From assembly GCA_029339195.1 (NCBI GenBank), contig JAPTJF010000324.1:1-64000 (forward strand): DNA of 64,000 nucleotides, read 5' to 3'. This DNA comes from Micractinium sp. NFX-FRZ. Its lineage: Eukaryota; Chlorophyta; Trebouxiophyceae; Chlorellales; Chlorellaceae. A model generated the notes under the pieces. It made no database searches. It was not told the DNA's origin and saw only the letters and a program-made list of their open reading frames with translations. Below, one piece after another: positions 1 through 17,747 of the stretch (positions within the stretch are counted from its first letter, which is position 1; each line of letters opens with the position of its first letter). The translations under genes and the position numbers were made by a program.

Positions 1-1536
1 CACTGAAACAGCAATGGTCCTGCCCAGCATTCCAGTGCCAGTCCATTGCCATACCAGTGCACCTGGTAACAGTAGTGCATGCTGCCCCCGCGCCGCAAAT
101 GCCAGCCCAATGGCTGCCTGCCCTGCCCCCGCTTGGCTACTTTGCAGCCTGCCTGCACATGAGGCACTCTTGAAGCACGTGCGGCTGGCGCAGGTGGTAT
201 CAACCGGCTGGCGAGGTGGTCTCAACCGGGTTGCGTGGCCGCCGCCACACTGCATGGTGCTCTGACAGGGTGGCAGCGTGTGTGGGAGACGGGGAGCCAA
301 GCGCTTGGCGTGAGCGCAGGGCAGTGCATGGGCAGCAGCCTGCTGCTATGCGCCAGTATAACATGCAGGCCTTTACTCCTTGGACGGGGCGGGGCAACTA
401 TTGATGTCGCTCACTGCACCACAGCGCTGGTTCCCCACAGGAGCGCACGTACTCCGGAGCCCTGCAGCGTGTCGGAATGTTCCCTCTGATCCACCGTCAG
501 CCGCCATCAGGCCCCCTCCTGGGACTTGAATTGCTGGAGGGCAGCGATGGCAACGGTGATGAAGAGACATCGCCCTGGAGTGGAAAGCTGCATAGATGCC
601 TTTTGGCTGACCAGCCACGTGACGGCACCTGCAGGGCGGTCACTTGAAAGAACTCACCGTCAACTGGTGGGCGCTGCCAGGCTGGGTGCGGCGGCCGGTG
701 CGCATCTGGCATGGACACTGCCCTTCTGCTTGCCCGCTTTACTGATTGCAGCTGTTTTGTTGTTGATTTCTGGTTTCCTGGAAGGGTCCGTTTGTTGGGG
801 ACGGTCAGCAGGGAAGCTTCATTGCAACTGCAGCGGGACCGCCGCCCGTGGCTGCCGGGTCGCCGCCAGGGGAGCTTGTACCACCATCTTTCACCATCTT
901 CCTCGTCAAGCGGGGCTGGCAAGTCAGATTAACCTTCTCTGTGTCTGATGCAATAACGATGAGCTGCATTTCTGGGAAAAGCTGGGCACAGCATTGCAGA
1001 GGAGGGCCGACCTTAGGTCTGTACATATGTACAAATCGATTACCTGCTGGCACCAGGTCACCCGACAGAATGGGTCTGGGTCTGTGTGTTCCATTGGCAA
1101 GAAGCACAGTTGATCATCTGTAAAAACAGCTTATCCTGCGAGCTGTGTTCAGCTGCCACGCCCTGCAAGCGTACTGCAAAGCAAGCGTACCAGCCTCGCC
1201 GTGTCGTGACGCGCCCGCCGCCGCCTCAGCCTGTTCATCGTGATCCTGGTCGCAAGGAAGACGAAATTTCCTGCAGAGCTTCCGTATTTTCTCCTTCTGA
1301 GCCCCCGAGTTCGTGCCTGCCGGCCCACTGGGGCCAGCCAGGACGATTGTCCGGGAATCGGTACCTGCCCATCCAAATGGTGCGGCTTTGTGGGGCTGTA
1401 CAACCCTGGCGGAGGCTGCAGCCGCACGGCAAGCACCTCAAACAGCTCTGGAGTGGACACGGAGTGGGCCGCTCGGGGCGCTTTTGGTGACTCTGAGCCC
1501 CCGCAAACTCTTGTTTTGCAGCGACGAGGCCCCCAG
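1..1536. other. no gene recognised; upstream region of SBP gene
   Basis: No open frame here matches a family I recognise, and none joins convincingly to the downstream gene. A TGTAA at 1119-1123 could be the poly(A) signal of a plus-strand transcript ending in this stretch. Promoter and 5' UTR of the SBP-box gene probably lie in the last few hundred bases. A possible splice acceptor (ttgttttgcag) ends at 1520, so a further 5' exon of that gene cannot be excluded. Confidence 0.4.
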
Positions 1537-4500
1537 ATGCGCAGCCCGAGCCCGACTTCCAGCGCCAGCGGAGGTGCAGGCGGCAGCGGCGCCAGCGGCG
1601 ACCGCTCGCGTGCAAGCGGGCGGGGCAGCGGCGGGGACGACGCAGCCAGGGCACGCAGTTGCCGCGTGCCTGAATGCACGTACCCTCTTTCTCACGGCTA
1701 CAGCACCAAGTATCGCATCTGCCACCCCTGGTGAATGCTGGGGCGTGCTGGTGGGCGCCAGAGTGGCGGCGGCAGCGGGATCACTCCCTGTTGCCCTGGC
1801 TTCTATTCGCGGCCAGGGTGGGTGGGGCGGGTGTGTAAGACGCACTCGCCCTTCCGGTGGACGCTTCCCTGCCCTCACTGGCGTGCCCTGCATCCTGAGC
1901 CCGCGCCACTCTCCCCTCCTCTCCCTTGCCCTGCCCTCCCCACAGTTCTTATGCCTGCTCCATCACTCTGGACGGCGCAGTGTGCCGCTTCTGCCAGCAG
2001 GCAAGTGCCCACGCGCAGCCGGTGTGCCTTGCAGGGGCAGACAGCATGCACAGCTTCAGCACCGGCCGGCCCAACGCACGGCGCAGGGTGCCCTGGGATT
2101 GGTGTTAGGGCGGGCTGTGCGCCTGCAGGGCAGGCGGGGGCTTTGCTGTGTGCCGGCCATGCATGCGTGTGTTGCCTGACCCCCCCTGGCGTTTTTGTGA
2201 ATGTTTCACGCTTCGCCCCCCACCCAGCCCTTCACCGCCCCCTCCCTCTCCCTCCCCTCCACCACCCCGCTCTTCCCCCCCACCACCCGTCCCTTCCCCA
2301 CCGCCGCCTGCAGTGCTGCCGTTTTCACGACGTCTCAGCCTTTGATGCGGCAAGGAGAAGGTCAGGATGGCGCGAAAAATGGGGTTGGGGAGGGAGGGTG
2401 GTCGGTGAGGAGTCCTCCTGACAGGAACTGGTGGGGGGGGACAGAGTCAACTGGGCTCAGCTGGGCTGGGCTGGGCTCAGCTGACTCACAAACGACCTCC
2501 CCACATGATCCACTGCAGCTGCCGCGAGAGCCTGGAGCGGCACCGCGTGCGGCGCCGCGAGCGGCAGGCAGAGCGCAGTCAGCGGGCGACAGCGCAGGAG
2601 CGTGGGCAACAGGGGAGCGGCAGCGCTACGGCTGGGAGCGCGCAGGGCCCGGGCGCGGAGGCCGGCGGCGCTCCAGGTGAGGAGGAGGCGCCTGCTGACG
2701 TGGCGGAGCATGTGCAGCAGGCGCAGCCAAGGCAGCAGCAGGTGCAGCAGCTGTCGCCAGCCAAGCAGGCGTACAAGCAGGCAACCCAGAGGTCCAGGCA
2801 GCAGCCGCTTAAGCAGTCACCCAAGCGCCAGTCACCAAAGCAGCAGCCAAAGCAGCAAGTGCAGCTGCCACAGCTGCATTGTACCAAACAGCAGCCGCAG
2901 GGGCAGCAGCAACAGGGGCATGAGCAGCAGCACCCGACCAAGCAGCAGCACCTGGGGCAGCAGCAGCAGGGGCATGAGCAGCAGCAGCCGGCCAAGCAGC
3001 AGCAGCAGGGGCAGCACCCAGGGCAGCAGCTGCACCAGCCGCCGCCGCCTCAGCTGCCACATGTGCAAGTTGCACGCAAGCGCAGCTTGGAGGCAGAGGA
3101 GGACAGCCGGCCGCTGTCAGCCAAGCAGCCCTTCTGGCTGGCCCCCTCTGCTGCTGCTGCACCGTCTACGACCGCCCAGCCCTCCTCCTCCCATGTTCCG
3201 CTTATCATAAGCAAGGATGCCTCTTCCAGCTCCATGTCAGCCTCCGGCGTAACATCCCCCAACTGTTTCGGGCAGGCGATGCAGCCGCAGGCGATTCCGG
3301 GGCACATGCAGCAGTCCAGCGCAGGCACGCTGCTGGGCGCACCGGCCATGCTGCAGCACGCACTGGCAGGCACTGCGTCGCAGGCACAGCAGCCCGCTTG
3401 GCCAGGCGCAGGCATGCCATCTCAGCAGCTCAGCTTGCTACAGGCAGCGCATGCCCAGGTGCCGCCAGCGGTGCAGCAGGCAGCGCACGCCGACGTGCCG
3501 CCAGCGGTACAGCTGCCGAGGCTTCCACAGTTGGTGCCAGGGCCAGCGACGGCCGATGAATGGGCCAATGCCGACTGGAGGTGCGGGGTGCAGGCGGCCA
3601 CCGCTCCAGACCTGCTTTCGACTGGCATCCTGGGGCGGCTCTGGCCTGGGGAAGCCGGGCAGGCACCTCACCGCCAGCTGGCGGGCCAAGCAACAGGCCT
3701 GGTGCAGGCAGGAGAGGTGAGGCACACCTTCTCTGCAGCATGCACGTCTGGTGCCGCACCGGGCCGCGCCAGGGACTGCCTGAGCGTGCCAAAAGCCATT
3801 CCTTGCACCTGTGAGGGCAGGGTACGGTGTGGCACCACTGCCGAGGCCCCGCAGGCAAGCCGCACGCTGCGCCACGCTTCCCCGCTGCCGCGCCCTCCCA
3901 GCGCCCTGTGCCCACTCCCCTTCCCTCCCCCTGCAGCTTCCCGCCGACTTCTCTGCAGTACCCACCCCCGAGGAGTTGCTGGTCATATCCAGGGAGCTCG
4001 GGCTGGACCTGCGGGCAGTAGGCAGCTGCCTGAAGCTGGCGCCGCCACCGCCCCTGCCGCCCGCGCTGGCGCAGCGGCACTGGCAGGAGTGTCCCATGCC
4101 CGAGCAGCAGGCACAGCAGGAGCTCTGGGGGAGTCAACATCTGTGGCAGCAGCAGCAGCAGCAGCATGCGTCGGCGCAGCTGGCGCAGCACGCACAGCGG
4201 CAGCATGCGTCGGCGCAGCAGGTGCAGCAGCAGCCGGCGGCGGCGGCGGCCGGCCAACCCCTGCTGCTGAAACACCCTTCAGTGGCAGCCCCGCACCCTC
4301 AGCATTGGCAGCAGCTTGCATCGGGGCCGCAGCACTTGCCCGACCACACTGGTGGCCTGCACCCCAGCCGGCACCCGCAGTGGCAGCCCTCTGCAGCTGC
4401 CGGCAGTGCCACCCAGACCTCCCTGCCCCCCCACCACGTGCCACAACTTGCGCCCCTCCCGTGCACCGTGCACCGTGAGGTTGCGGGCGATGCTCTGCCG

Positions 4501-4608
4501 CTCGGGGCCTGGCCGAGCGTGCCTCCGAAAGAGGGAGCGGATGACCGCACGGCGGAGGCCTATGCATGGATCTCCCGAGTGGAGTGCCTGTCGGTCGGCG
4601 CTGTCTAG
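1537..4608 (+). CDS. SBP-box (SQUAMOSA promoter-binding-like) transcription factor
   Basis: Nuclear DNA-binding protein, about 721 aa, in five exons: 1537-1730, 1946-2000, 2314-2360, 2519-3716, 3937-4608. All junction phases agree. The SBP domain is spread over the first four exons. The first zinc site reads CRVPEC then CHPC; the second is RFCQQCCRFH followed by RRSC. The basic tail RESLERHRVRRRER overlaps the usual nuclear localisation signal. SBP domains bind DNA with a GTAC core (family knowledge). The fourth ligand of the first zinc site is Cys, not the usual His, as in plant SPL7 and Chlamydomonas CRR1, the copper-response regulators. After the domain comes a long Gln-rich, low-complexity region (about 2740-3050) and no recognised second domain. 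Intron 2 has a GC donor (CAG|GCAAGT). The ATG at 1537 is the first in frame after a possible acceptor; an upstream exon is possible. Copper or other target specificity is inference. Confidence 0.88.
2880..3020 (+). repeat. CAG/CAA-rich tract coding polyglutamine-rich segment
   Basis: Repeats of CAGCAGCAG with GGGCAT interruptions encode units such as GQQQQGHEQQ, present twice and followed by a shorter variant. This is typical of fast-evolving activation-type regions of algal transcription factors and is probably length-variable between strains. Confidence 0.7.
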
Positions 4609-5771
4609 CCGTCCGCCCCCTGGCGCGCCCTGCGTGTGCGCGCGGGGCAGCCTTGGATGTGGTCCATTTGGGCGCAGGGCAGCCAGGGCCTCCTAGCAGC
4701 GTGTGCACAATTCACACCCATCTTTTTGACCAGTCAGTACTGCAGTTTGACCAATCACTGCCTGACCGCCTGTACTTCCCTTTTGTCGCACTAATGACAT
4801 CACTACTAGGCAATATTCTGCATCGAATCCACCCAAGCCAGCGCTCGCATACGTGCACGTCCATGCCAGTACCTATAATCAGAAACCTCTTTCTTGCTGA
4901 TGGCGCCGGCTCAAGTGTGCGCTGCCTCCTTTCTCAGCGCCCCCACCCCATCTCACTTAGGACCCACGCCACATCACCCCTGACTCGAGATGCCCAGTCG
5001 GAATGCTCGTTACCTCACCCTGCACTATCAAGAGTCTAGCACATGCGTACCCGAGTCCACCCTCTCCCACACTGCCTGGCCTGACTCGGCATGACCTCCG
5101 ACGCTGCAGCTGCAACTATCCATTTCGTTACGCCTGTGCACCCTCCGCCTCTTCCCTGCCCTAGCGATGTACCACATTTTGTTACTCCGGTGTGCCCCTC
5201 GGCCCTTCGTTTGCTCCGGCCTAACTCGTTTTGAATCGAAAGAACGTCCATCAAGCAGCACCAGGGCACCCTTCCTGGCCTCCTCCTCCTCCTCAGACTA
5301 CTCGTCCCCTCTGGGAGCCAGATGCGAGCAGCGACAGCTCTGCATTTTATTCTGTGCCCCTGAGGCTCGTCTTGCACTCCAAAACTCTACGCAGGTGCCA
5401 CCAAATACCATATTGATTTACGTGATGTATTATAATATATATATTAAATATATTATAATAAGACGAGCAAAAGCCCGGCAGGCTGACGTGGGTGCAGTGC
5501 ACGTTCGGTTGAATGGCGGCAGGGTGGGCACTGGCACAGCAGGCTTGCAAAAAGGTCTAAGTCCATCCGCACCTTTAGGCTACATCAACCTGCAACCCAG
5601 GCATCGTCAGGTCTAATGGGTGCTCATTGGGCGAAGTTTCTTGGGCAGGTGGTGCACCGCGGCGTGCCAGCAGCCGGCGACAGCTCAGCACCCAACTTCC
5701 CCGCCATTGCGCCAATTCGGCTCAAGGCCACAATTCGGTGTGATACCCAGCTGCAATTGGCACAGCCAGGG
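4609..5771. other. intergenic region between SBP and ferroportin genes
   Basis: About 1.2 kb with no supported gene. It holds the SBP 3' UTR (no TGTAA was found there) and the promoter of the ferroportin-like gene. Its composition is lower in GC than the flanking genes, and it contains the AT-rich palindrome at 5428-5460. Confidence 0.6.
5428..5460. repeat. 33-bp AT-only perfect inverted repeat
   Basis: Arms TATTATAATATAT (5428-5440) and ATATATTATAATA (5448-5460) are perfect reverse complements around a 7-nt loop. All 33 bases are A or T in an otherwise GC-rich region. The element lies about 310 bp upstream of the ferroportin start codon. Possible roles are a cruciform, a matrix-attachment-like element, a transcript 3'-end structure or a small mobile-element remnant; none is shown. 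Confidence 0.9.
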
Positions 5772-8700
5772 ATGGCGGACGCACAGGAGGAGGAGGAGGA
5801 GTCCCGCCAGTTGCTTGTCAGCCCGCACGCTTCCCTCGAAGTGGAAAACCATGTTGAACATCAGTCGCTACTGGGTCCAGGCCATGCGGCGGCGTGTCGA
5901 GCACTGCAGGCAAGCGCTGTGCTCCAAGGAGCGGCATGTGCATGTTCATCGTCCTTGAATGTGCGAAAGGCGTCAGCGGAGAAGTTCTAGCCGGCACGCT
6001 GCACGCCGAGATCAATGCCGGCGGCACCACCGCTGCCGCCGCTGCCTGCCGCCGCTGCCGCTCACGCCTGTCTCGCTGGTTCCTCGCCACACCTGCTGGC
6101 CATCTCTTTCTGGACTCAGGCGTCACACTTCCTCTCCACCTGGGGCCAGCGTGGCTGGGAGTTTACCGTCGGCCTGATCATGCTAGGTGCGAGGTGGGAG
6201 CCGAGCGCCGCCGCACTCTGTGTGCTCAGCGGCTGCCACCGTGGGGGCGCGCTTTCACTCTTAGCCACCACCCACCACACACCCATCCACACCCAATGGC
6301 CAAGGAACGTCAGCACCCACACAAGAAGGGTCCCCTTCCTTACAGAAACGCCCGCACCACGTCCCCGTAATCGCTGCTGCAAAGCTCAGCTTCAGCCGTT
6401 GCCAATCATCCACGCCAACCAATCCACGCCTGCCGCTGCCCACCACCCCGCCCCGCCGCCCCTCCCCCTCCCGTCTCCCGCCCTTCAGAGCTCCACCCGT
6501 CCTCTCTGGCGTTTGTGGCACTCTGGGGCCTCCTCGACTCGGCACTGTCGGTGGCATGCGGCGCCGCTGTGGGTGCTTATGTCGACGCCCACCCCCGCTT
6601 TGTAGCTGCCAGCAGAATGTATGTGCTGCAAAACAGCTGCGTCGCAGTCAGTGCTGCCTCCGCGCTGGGCCTGCTGTGGAGCGGCGCGCGCGCAGGGGCG
6701 GCGTACCGGGGCGGCCTGGCGCTGACGATGGCAGCGGGGGCGGTGAGCACGCTTGGGGCTTTGGGCAGCACACTATCAGGTGAGGCCTAGTCGGTGGCTG
6801 AGCAGGTGGGTGGCTGGGGTGCACAGGCATGTGGGGTGGCAGGTGCATGGGGAAGTGGGCCTCAATTGGTGGCGCATCTAGCTGCAATCCTGCGCCGTCT
6901 GCTGCCGCTCTTGACCCCCATGCTCCCACCCCCCCCTTGCTCTTGCCCTTATGGGCCCGTTCTGGTGCAGTGGAGCGGGAATGGACCAAGGCCTTGTGCG
7001 GCAGCAACAACTCGGCACTGGCAGCACTCAATGCAGCCATGAAGCGTATAGGTAGGAGGCGGCGGGCATTGCGGGTGGGTGGGCATTGCTGTGGGCATGC
7101 CTGCACAGCCACAGGCACTGAGCTTGGATCACCACCCCTCCGCCCTCGTGCGCGACCCGCCTGCCTGCATTAGTGTTTCGCCCACCTGCCCTCCAACTTC
7201 CTCGCTTGCCCTCTAGCGCACACGGCGTGCTTGCCCGCCTGTGCCGGCTGCGCGCCTTACCAGCTCGCTTACCTGCCTGCCTGCCCGCCCCCCTACTCAC
7301 CCTCCATCCATCCAAGTCCTCCGCTGCAGACCTCATTTGCCTGATAGCCTCTCCGCTCATGGCGGGACTGGTCATGCAATATGGTGGGGGCAAGCCCATG
7401 GTGGCAGCCACTCTGGTGCTGCTGAGCTGGAACATGCTGGCATGGCTGCCAGAGGTGCTGCTGTTGCGCTACGCCCAGCGGTGCAGCCCTGCCCTGGCAG
7501 CCGACCGCCCACCTGCCAAACCCAGCGGCAGCAGCAGTACAGGCGGCCGTGCAGGCGCTGAAGCGGGCACCGACGCCAGCAGCAGCGACGGCGGCCTGGC
7601 GGCAGCAAGCACCGGCTCCGCCAGCGGGCGGCACAGCAGCGGATGGCGGCGGGTGGCGGGGGCTGTGCGGGGGCACGTGCAACCTTGGGTGCTGTACGCG
7701 CAGCAGCCTGCTGCCCCAGCGGCCCTGGCCCTGGCTCTTCTGTACCTCACAGTACTTTCCTGGGGCACTCTGATGACAGCCTACCTGAAGGCTCTGGGGC
7801 TGCCCGAGGCTGAGCTGGCGGGTTACCGTGGGTGAGGGGGCAGTACAGGGCAGGGGGCTGGGCGGGCGGGCAGTACATGTGCTTACCACCTCTCATGCCT
7901 GCTCACTTTAAGGCAGTGGGCCCGCACATCGCTGAGGTGGCAGCATAGTGCGGGTGAGGGGCAGCAGTACAGGCAGGAGGGCGTACCGCCGGCGACGGGG
8001 CGGTGCAAGCAGGAAGGGTGTACAGTGGGAAAAGCAGCAGTGCACGGCAGGAGCCCAGGGGTGATTACGGGCGGAGGGCGTGATGCACAGGAGAGAGCAG
8101 CTCTGCTTCCGGGCAGCTCACCTGCCTATTAGGCCGTCCTCCTGTTTTGCTGCGGTGAGAGGTGCTTGCAGTCACCTTTCTCCTCTCTCTCCCTCCTGCA
8201 ACCCGGCTGTCTCTTCTCTTGTCCACCTTCTCCCTTTGCCTCGCCAAACGCTTCCCCCCTGCCGGCACCCGCCCCGCCCGCTGCAGGCTGGGTGCACTGA
8301 GCGGCATCCTGGCGACACTCACCTTCCCCCCGCTGCACCGCCGGCTGGGGCTGGTGCCCATCGGCGCCCTCTCCATCTGGCTGCAGCTGGCCTGCCTGCT
8401 GTGCGGTGTGCTGCCTGCTGTGGTTGCCGCGCTGGGCTGCGCGGTGGCGCCACGCGTCCGCACCTACGCGCTGGTCTGGGGCCTGGTACTGTCCCGCTTT
8501 GGTCTGTGGAGCTTCGACCTAGCTGCCAACCAGCTGATCCAGGAGACCACAGCGCACACTGTGCTGGGCAGCGTGGCGGGCGTGCAGGGCAGCCTGCAGT
8601 CGCTCTGCCAGATGGGCGCTTACCTGGCAGGCGTGCTGCGCCCCTCCACCGACCAGTTCACCCTTCTGATGGCCGGCTCATGTTGTATAGTGGGCCTGGC

Positions 8701-8794
8701 CGCCGCTCTGTTCACCGCTTTTGCGCTGCGCACCGCCTGCGGTCGTGGCCTGCACAACCCGGCGGCGGCGCTGCCGCCAAACGCCGGCGGCTGA
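5772..8794 (+). CDS. ferroportin family iron/metal exporter (SLC40/IREG-like)
   Basis: Polytopic membrane transporter, about 528 aa. Exons: 5772-5909, 6120-6186, 6489-6779, 6971-7051, 7330-7831, 8287-8794; phases agree throughout and the total is divisible by three. Family hallmarks in order: SHFLSTWGQRGWEF in TM1, the V.AYVD segment, VEREW followed by a Leu/Asn/Ala-rich stretch, MKRIDLICLI, and LSRFGLWSFDLAANQLIQE near the C-terminus. Ferroportins export ferrous iron or other divalent metals across the plasma membrane or vacuole; which membrane and metal apply here cannot be read from sequence. The N-terminus is a short acidic cytosolic tail (EEEEES). A hydrophilic low-complexity loop (about 7500-7660) separates the two halves. 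Intron 1 appears to use a GC donor (CTGCAG|GCAAGC), since that joins in phase to the TM1 exon and gives RALQASHFLSTW. It follows the SBP gene on the same strand. Confidence 0.9.
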
Positions 8795-8995
8795 GTGGCG
8801 GGAAGCAGTGGGCTGCGTCACCTGAGAGCCGCTGCCAACCGGAGCCTGAGCACGGCATCGGGGACTGGCTGCGCGACCTCCACTCTCCAACTTTTGCCCC
8901 AGCACTGAGCATTGAGAACCCAGCACTGCTGCTATTTTTCTCCATACTTGCGCCGACTACAAGCCTTATGCCTGTCACACAAACCCTCTCAGTAC

Positions 8996-9000
8996 TGTAA
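8996..9000 (+). terminator. TGTAA poly(A) signal of ferroportin-like gene
   Basis: Canonical chlorophyte polyadenylation pentamer about 200 bp after the TGA at 8792-8794. Confidence 0.7.
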
Positions 9001-9315
9001 CCTGAATAGTGGTACTGCAAGCCAGTCAGCCTTGCAAGTCTGCGCAATGTGGGAGAGAGTATGCTCACTGCATAGAGGGTGGAGAGCCGGAGGGCCCCCA
9101 CTTGTATTGGGTTGCGAGAGGCGGTGCAAAAATAGTGGGCAGCACCGGCTGGCTGCTTGAAACTCCGTGAATTGGGTAGCAATGGCGACGAGTGCTCAAC
9201 AAGTGCTTGGAATTGGCCGTACTGAGCGGGGCCAGGCACACGCCGCGCTCTCAGCTGCAGGCTGCCCGGCGGTCCCGCCAACGACTGCATGCTCTGCATG
9301 CTCAGCAAGGCCATG

Positions 9316-11164
9316 TCACAGCAGGTCGCCCCCGGCTGCTGCATACGCCTCCCGCTGCTCTGCTGGCACCAGGTCAGCAACCGACAGCAGCTGGAAGGGA
9401 GGCTCTGCCGCCTGCAGCTGCTCCCGCCACTCGCCGGCCGTGAGCACAGTCTTCTGAAACGTGGCTTTGAAGCCCTGCATGGGGGAGAAAGGCGTCCACA
9501 TGAGTGGAGGGCCATAGGTGGCAGCAGCAGCAGCAGCAGCAATGCAGAGTAGTTCCGGAGCTTCAATGCAAGACACGGAGCGTCAAACACAAGCACACAG
9601 CAACGGCCGAGCTTGCAGCAGGCCGGCTGAGGCAGGGCTTTAAAAGGAAAGAAGGCCAGGCCCAACGGCGGCCCAACGCTCGTGCATCCGGGCGAGCAGG
9701 CAGGCAGGGATGGGCAGGCCACTCACCCCCCATGCGTCCACCACGGCAGCCAGCGGCGCACGCGCCACCGCCACACAGTGGCCGCCACCAAGCTCGTGCA
9801 GATGGAATGCCCAGTCATGCAGGGGCGTGCCACACACGCGCGCCGTGGCTGCAGCGGGCGAGGGCGGAGAGCAGCTGTCGGGTTGGCAAGGCATGCAGGC
9901 AGCTGCCAGAGCATGCACAGGCTGCACTGGCGCATGCAAGCACAGGCAGCCTGGGGGCACGTTCACACTGTCGCACAACCAAGCTGGCAGGTATCCGACG
10001 CGGTATCCAATGCACACAGCAGTGCAGGTGCTGCCACCCAGCACAGCGCGCCCAGCCTGGCCTGGCATTCAAGCACATGCACTCTATGCTGCGGGCCACT
10101 GCACCTTGTCACAGTTGGTGGCAAGGTGCATGAAGGGAAGGCAGCAGTGTGGGTTTGGGTCCCTGGGGCTGGCTGTCGAGAAAGTGATACCAGAATCTAA
10201 GCCAGCGATACGGGCGCAGGCGGGGAGGCGCACCTGTGGCGCCGGCGACAGTGAACTCCACTTGCTTCAGCTCAAAGCCAAGCCCCTCCCCGGTGGCCTT
10301 CACATACGCCTCCTTCAAGCTCCAGTGCTTCCTGCGGCACAGTGCACAATGGGAAAGGTCGCGCGCAATATGCAACTCAGCATGCCACTTGACAGCCAAC
10401 CTGTCGGAATCAGGCCCTGCATCCCATCCTACCAAGTGCACACACCTGAACTCCGCTTCCTGCTCTGCCTCCCCGCCTGCGCCCCGAATGCTCTCCCACT
10501 CGAAGGGCGTGAACTGCTGCTCAAAGGAGCGGAAGAAGTCTGGCAGGCCGCCAGGCGGCGTTGCGCTGGCAGCGCCACGGCGGCGCACGCGCAGCGGCGC
10601 GGCAACGTCGCAGCCGCACACGCACACGGGCTCTGATGCCAGCACTACATAGTCGCCCTGCAGGCGACGGTGTGTGTGGGTGCTGTCACTTCCATTGTGC
10701 GGGGCCAGGAGGGAGTGGATCACACTGGGAATGGGCACAGGGGCGCTAGTGCAAGCCGGCACAGCGGTAGAGTACAACGGCTGTCCGGCCGTCTTCTACC
10801 GCCTGCCGCCCGCTGTCCCTCGTACCCCTGCCGCCCCTCGCACCTCATGTGACACGCTGTAGTTCCAGTTGGGTGCTGGGCCTGCAGCCTTGCCAGGAGG
10901 TGCATTGGCTACATAGGGCTTGCCCCCACGCGTGCGCCGGCACTCCACCTCGCCCGACGGCAGGCCCAGTGCCGCTGCGGCAGCGTGCCTCGCCAGCAGC
11001 CGGCTGACCAGCGCCCTTCGCTGGTCCTCAGCCTGCTTCAGCCGCGTGCACTGCTGCTGCTCTTCGAGGGGCAGCAGCGACAACAGGAAGTCCCACTCCG
11101 CGCCTTCCGGCTCCCAAGCGTTGGTGTGCACCGCAAGGCGCAGTCTACACGGCTGCACGGTCAT
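9316..11164 (-). CDS. 4'-phosphopantetheinyl transferase (Sfp/AASDHPPT type)
   Basis: Transfers the 4'-phosphopantetheine arm of CoA to a conserved Ser of carrier proteins (acyl carrier protein, polyketide synthase, aminoadipate enzymes). About 303 aa; exons from the 5' end: 10844-11164, 10446-10657, 10234-10331, 9727-9848, 9316-9474, all in phase. Motifs: the RGGKPYVA region, NYSVSHEGDYVVLA (the VSH motif), the Asp-containing CGCDVA substrate/metal segment, and the catalytic KHWSLKEAYVKATGEGL motif corresponding to W/F-(S/C)-x-K-E-A-x-x-K. The C-terminal exon ends with LLSVADLVP, which resembles the end of animal AASDHPPT. No clear transit peptide precedes MTVQPCRLRL, so a cytosolic enzyme is the simplest reading. 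An upstream targeting exon is not excluded. Confidence 0.9.
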
Positions 11165-11575
11165 GCGTGTCTTCTATGAAGGATGCCGGAAGCGCAGCGC
11201 CACAAAAGCAGTCAGCGGTATCGACCCAAGTTCAGCCGGGGCGCTGGATGGCGAGGGGCAGGCGCATGCTGAGCAGGTTTGACGATCAATGCGCGATCGC
11301 AGCAACCACCGAGATGCCGCCACGGTGCAAGAGAACAGCAGTGTGCGCTGCAGCGCGCTGACGTATTGGGCGCCGGCGCCGCACTGCTGACGACTCGACT
11401 TGACGTGCCCTTCACTTCTGGGGTGTCAATGTGTTACAGCTGCTGTGTTGCTAACAGAGGAGCGAGCTGAGAGGGTAACAAGGGAGGAAAGTGAGCGACA
11501 AAACAAAAAAATGCGCCGCGAAAAGTTTTCCCAGTCCGGCCCTGCGTTGCCGGGCCGGCCACGCCGCCGCGCCGC
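11165..11575. other. intergenic; SAHH 3' UTR and PPTase upstream region
   Basis: Tail-to-head spacer on the minus strand. TTACA at 11434-11438 (TGTAA on the minus strand) lies about 140 bp after the hydrolase stop and is its likely poly(A) signal. No gene is seen. Confidence 0.6.

Positions 11576-17747
<6,172 letters not shown>

Noticed and set aside
526..948. Plus-strand open frame with hydrophobic stretches, possible small membrane protein
   Set aside because: No family match, no flanking splice logic, and competing frames on both strands in GC-rich DNA; not supportable as a gene.
4110..4708. Long minus-strand Ala/Pro-rich frame opposite the SBP gene
   Set aside because: Antisense shadow of CAG/GCX-rich coding sequence with no recognisable domain.
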